A stretch of DNA of 64,000 nucleotides, from NCBI RefSeq assembly GCF_028389875.1, contig NC_084674.1, forward strand, positions 8,961,501-9,025,500, in the 5' to 3' direction. The first letter of the stretch is position 1, and every line of letters starts with the position of its first letter. This stretch comes from Rhea pennata. Taxonomy: Eukaryota; Chordata; Aves; Rheiformes; Rheidae. Made by a program: the position numbers and the translations under genes. Of this stretch, positions 61,311-64,000 are shown piece by piece. The notes below the pieces were generated by a model that saw nothing but the letters and a program-made list of their open reading frames with translations, was not told where the DNA came from and searched no databases.

Positions 61311-61385
61311 GAAGATGTTTGCTATCAAAATGTGACTGTGGCCACGCTGCACTGCTTGGATGCGTCTCCTCGGCGCCGGGCAAAG
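61305..61385 (+). other. FEZF2: Probable FEZF2 non-coding exon 1 (5' UTR)
   Basis: A good donor (CAAAG|GTAACT, cut after 61385) and an acceptor with pyrimidine tract (GGAATGCAG ending at 61746) define a 361-bp intron between an upstream leader and the exon carrying the start codon. FEZF2 genes are, to my knowledge, built with a non-coding first exon. The leader holds upstream ATGs at 61315, 61330 and 61360. The last opens a frame that crosses the splice and overlaps the main start. Confidence 0.55.
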
Positions 61386-61746
61386 GTAACTCATCCCAAC
61401 GGGAGCCCAACTTCCCCTCGCCTTGCCCCGGCCCCCCTTCCCCTGCCCGCAGCCGCCTCTCGCGGGCTGCGGCGATCCGTGGGGCTGGGCAGGGTGGCGT
61501 TGGGCTGGGGGAGGCTTTTTTTTTTTTTTTTTTTTTCCCCTTTTTTTTTTTTTTTTTTTAATACTAACAAGGTCTAGCTTGCATGTTACTTTGGCGTGTT
61601 CCGCTTAATGAGCAGTAATCTGGTACCCTACGTGCCATTGTTCTGGGATATGTTCATTTGAATGTAAATAGGGAGGGGGGTGATGGTGGGGGGGAGAACA
61701 AGGTGCTTATTAAATTGATTTGTCTCCTGGCTTTTCTGGAATGCAG
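61386..61746 (+). other. FEZF2 5' UTR intron
   Basis: This 361-bp intron is inferred from GTAACT at the left and GCAG at the right. It contains a T21-C4-T19 tract at 61516-61559. The right half (61560-61740) is AT-richer. Confidence 0.55.
61516..61559. repeat. T21-C4-T19 pyrimidine tract
   Basis: Two long T runs separated by CCCC lie inside the predicted 5' UTR intron. The tract is length-unstable and could confuse assembly and splice prediction. Confidence 0.9.
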
Positions 61747-61802
61747 AGCCGAGAGCAGGAGCGAGTCGCTGCTCACACCAAGTTCCCGCACGGCGCAGAG
61801 AC

Positions 61803-62591
61803 ATGGCGAGCTCGGGGTCGCTGGAGACGGTCATGCCTTCCTCCTGTCCCCGGCACGACGGCCGCAGCGGCGCCGCTAACCCCTCCAAGACCCTGGCCTT
61901 CTCCATCGAGCGGATCATGGCCAAGACGTCGGAGCCCAAGCCAGCCTTCGAGCAGAGGCAAGGCGGGCTGGGGCTGGAGCCGGAGCCGGGCAAGAAAACG
62001 CTCAGCCTGTGCTCGCCGCTGCCCTGCGTGATCCCCATCCCGCCGCTGGGCTACGAGGTGCCCTCCAAGACTCTGCTCAACTACTCGGAGCTGTGGAAAA
62101 GCAGCCTGCGGGGCGGCGCGGGGCTCTGCAAAGCCAACTGCGGCGTGTGCTGCAAGGCAGAGCTCGCCCTGGGCCAGCCCAGCGGCCGGCTCATCAAGCC
62201 GCAGGTCATCAACCAGGCGGGGGCCATGCCGGCCGCCCCCCGCTCCCTCTACTACTTCAACTACCTGGACGCCGCGTACCACCCGGCCGACCTGCTGCAC
62301 GGACAGCTCTTCCCCTCGGGCCTCCTGGGCGCCCCGGCGCCGGGGGGGCTCTCGGCGCACCAGAAGCTCTTCCTGCTGGAAAACGCCAAGCTGGCGGGGC
62401 TGGCGGCCGAGAAGCTGCCGCCGCCGCCGCCCTTCGCGCACAAGGAGCGGCTCCCGGGCCACCTGGACCAGGTGATGAAGGAGGCGGCGGCGGCGGAGCG
62501 CGGCGGCCCCAAGGGCCACGCCAAGCTGGGCGCCGGCGGCGGCGCGGCCGAGGGCAAGCCCAAAAACTTCACCTGCGAGGTGTGCGGCAAG
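61803..62591 (+). CDS. FEZF2: FEZF2 coding exon with start codon
   Basis: FEZF2 is a nuclear zinc-finger transcriptional repressor that specifies forebrain territories and deep-layer, corticospinal-type neurons. The start ATG has strong context (G at -3, G at +4) and begins [14 protein letters not shown], matching vertebrate FEZF2. The exon codes for residues 1-263. It carries an eh1 Groucho/TLE-binding motif FSIERIM at residues 33-39, then conserved blocks [56 protein letters not shown] and [11 protein letters not shown]. It ends inside zinc finger 1 (FTCEVCGK, from residue 256). The donor is GTAAGG at 62592. Compared with the human protein as I recall it, a Gly-rich stretch after KSSLR is much shorter. 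Overlapping long frames on the minus strand are shadows of this GC-rich exon. Confidence 0.98.
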
Positions 62592-62680
62592 GTAAGGGGG
62601 CCCGGCGGGGGGGGGGGGCGGGCGGCGGCGGGCGCCCCCGCCGCCGTGCCTAACCTCGCCTTGCTGGCGCTTCCCCGCAG
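62592..62680 (+). other. FEZF2 intron, G-rich
   Basis: An 89-bp intron with a G12 run (62607-62618) followed by further G triplets, and with GT and CAG ends. It interrupts zinc finger 1. The G runs could form a quadruplex in the pre-mRNA and are typical enhancers of short-intron splicing. Confidence 0.9.
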
Positions 62681-62815
62681 GTGTTCAACGCGCACTACAA
62701 CCTCACCCGCCACATGCCCGTGCACACGGGGGCCAGGCCGTTCGTGTGCAAGGTCTGCGGCAAGGGCTTCCGCCAGGCCAGCACCCTGTGCCGGCACAAA
62801 ATCATCCACACGCAG
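62681..62815 (+). CDS. FEZF2: FEZF2 coding exon (zinc fingers 1-2)
   Basis: The acceptor is TTCCCCGCAG ending at 62680 and the donor is GTAGGT from 62816. Forty-five complete codons (residues 264-308) finish finger 1 ([15 protein letters not shown]), give linker TGARP and encode finger 2 ([20 protein letters not shown] then IIH). C2H2 spacing is canonical. The sequence is essentially identical to mammalian FEZF2 as I recall it, reflecting constraint on DNA recognition. Confidence 0.98.
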
Positions 62816-63488
<673 letters not shown>

Positions 63489-63748
63489 GCAACTACAAGA
63501 ATCACAAGCTGACCCACAGCGGAGAGAAGCAGTACAAGTGCACGATTTGCAACAAAGCCTTCCACCAGATCTATAACTTGACTTTCCACATGCACACCCA
63601 CAACGACAAGAAGCCCTTTACGTGCGTGACTTGCGGGAAAGGATTTTGCAGAAACTTTGATTTAAAGAAGCACGTCCGAAAGTTGCACGACAGCGTCTCC
63701 AGCGCGCCGCCGCCGCCGCGGGACCCTGCGCGCAGCGGGCAGAGCTAA
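63489..63748 (+). CDS. FEZF2: FEZF2 terminal coding exon (fingers 4-6, stop)
   Basis: The acceptor is CTCTCGCAG ending at 63488 and the stop TAA is at 63746-63748. The exon finishes finger 4 ([10 protein letters not shown]) and encodes finger 5 (residues 368-390, [20 protein letters not shown] then HTH). Finger 6 (396-419) begins [20 protein letters not shown] short tail [19 protein letters not shown] follows. The whole protein is 438 residues, slightly shorter than the roughly 459-residue human form. The C-terminal tail is the most divergent part, with a Pro run encoded by GCC/CCG repeats. Confidence 0.98.
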
Positions 63749-64000
63749 GGGCCCCGCACACCGCCCCACTCGGACCTGCTCCACCAGGCCAGCACTATTT
63801 ATCCAAACCAGCCTTTGCTTTTCTGTCTTTTCCCCAGCGAGCTCAGCCGCCGGTACAAGCGATCCCGAGCCGCAGTTGTACATAAGAGGAATCTTATTTA
63901 ACGGCGCGCTGCGCTCCCGGAGCGGGCTAGGAGGGGACCGGGCTGGCCGCCCCCGCCGCGCCCCCAGCGCGGCCCGGTGCCAGGACAGCGTTCTTTATAC
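63749..64000 (+). other. FEZF2: FEZF2 3' UTR (runs off the window)
   Basis: This sequence follows the stop and includes the AT-richer stretch GTTGTACATAAGAGGAATC (about 63875-63893) leading into TTATTTAA. No AATAAA is visible before the window ends, so the transcript end lies beyond position 64000. Confidence 0.75.

Overview
The window is vertebrate nuclear DNA: spliced genes with GT/AG introns, long AT-rich introns, CpG islands and microsatellites, and no operons or prokaryotic signals. It is most likely from a bird, or another sauropsid. The introns and the intergenic gap look compact compared with what I recall for mammals. Interspersed repeats are sparse, and homopolymer and microsatellite runs are common. 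The species call is an inference; the gene calls are firm.

Two genes lie in tandem on the + strand. Positions 1-49.66 kb hold the 3' part of CADPS (calcium-dependent secretion activator 1, CAPS1). Nine coding exons, all with consensus splice sites and continuous reading phase, encode the last 344 residues up to the stop at 48491-48493. A 3' UTR follows, with one proximal and several distal poly(A) signals. Positions 61.3-64.0 kb hold FEZF2, a forebrain zinc-finger repressor. It has a probable non-coding first exon and four coding exons giving a complete 438-residue protein with an N-terminal eh1 motif and six C2H2 fingers. Its 3' UTR runs off the window.

The rest is intron and intergenic sequence. 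Several blocks look like cis-regulatory DNA by eye. They include an intronic CpG island with an attached TAAT-rich element (21.7-22.14 kb), a CpG-rich block and a CpG island in the 20-kb intron (31.7-32.1 and 33.2-33.8 kb), and TAAT-rich blocks at 14.0 and 34.1 kb. A CpG-rich cluster and TAAT-rich elements lie just upstream of FEZF2 (57.8-61.3 kb). The simplest reading is that CADPS is a bystander gene hosting part of the FEZF2 regulatory domain. The paralogous pair CADPS2-FEZF1 is also linked in vertebrates.

Other observations are an old inverted-repeat MITE-like element (14.3-14.5 kb), a minus-strand retroposon-like 3' end with a 26-base tail (51.4 kb), possible intronic poly(A) sites that would truncate CADPS, and a predicted upstream ORF overlapping the FEZF2 start codon. 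I saw no clearly novel multi-gene system. Regulatory calls rest on motif density and base composition only; conservation could not be tested.
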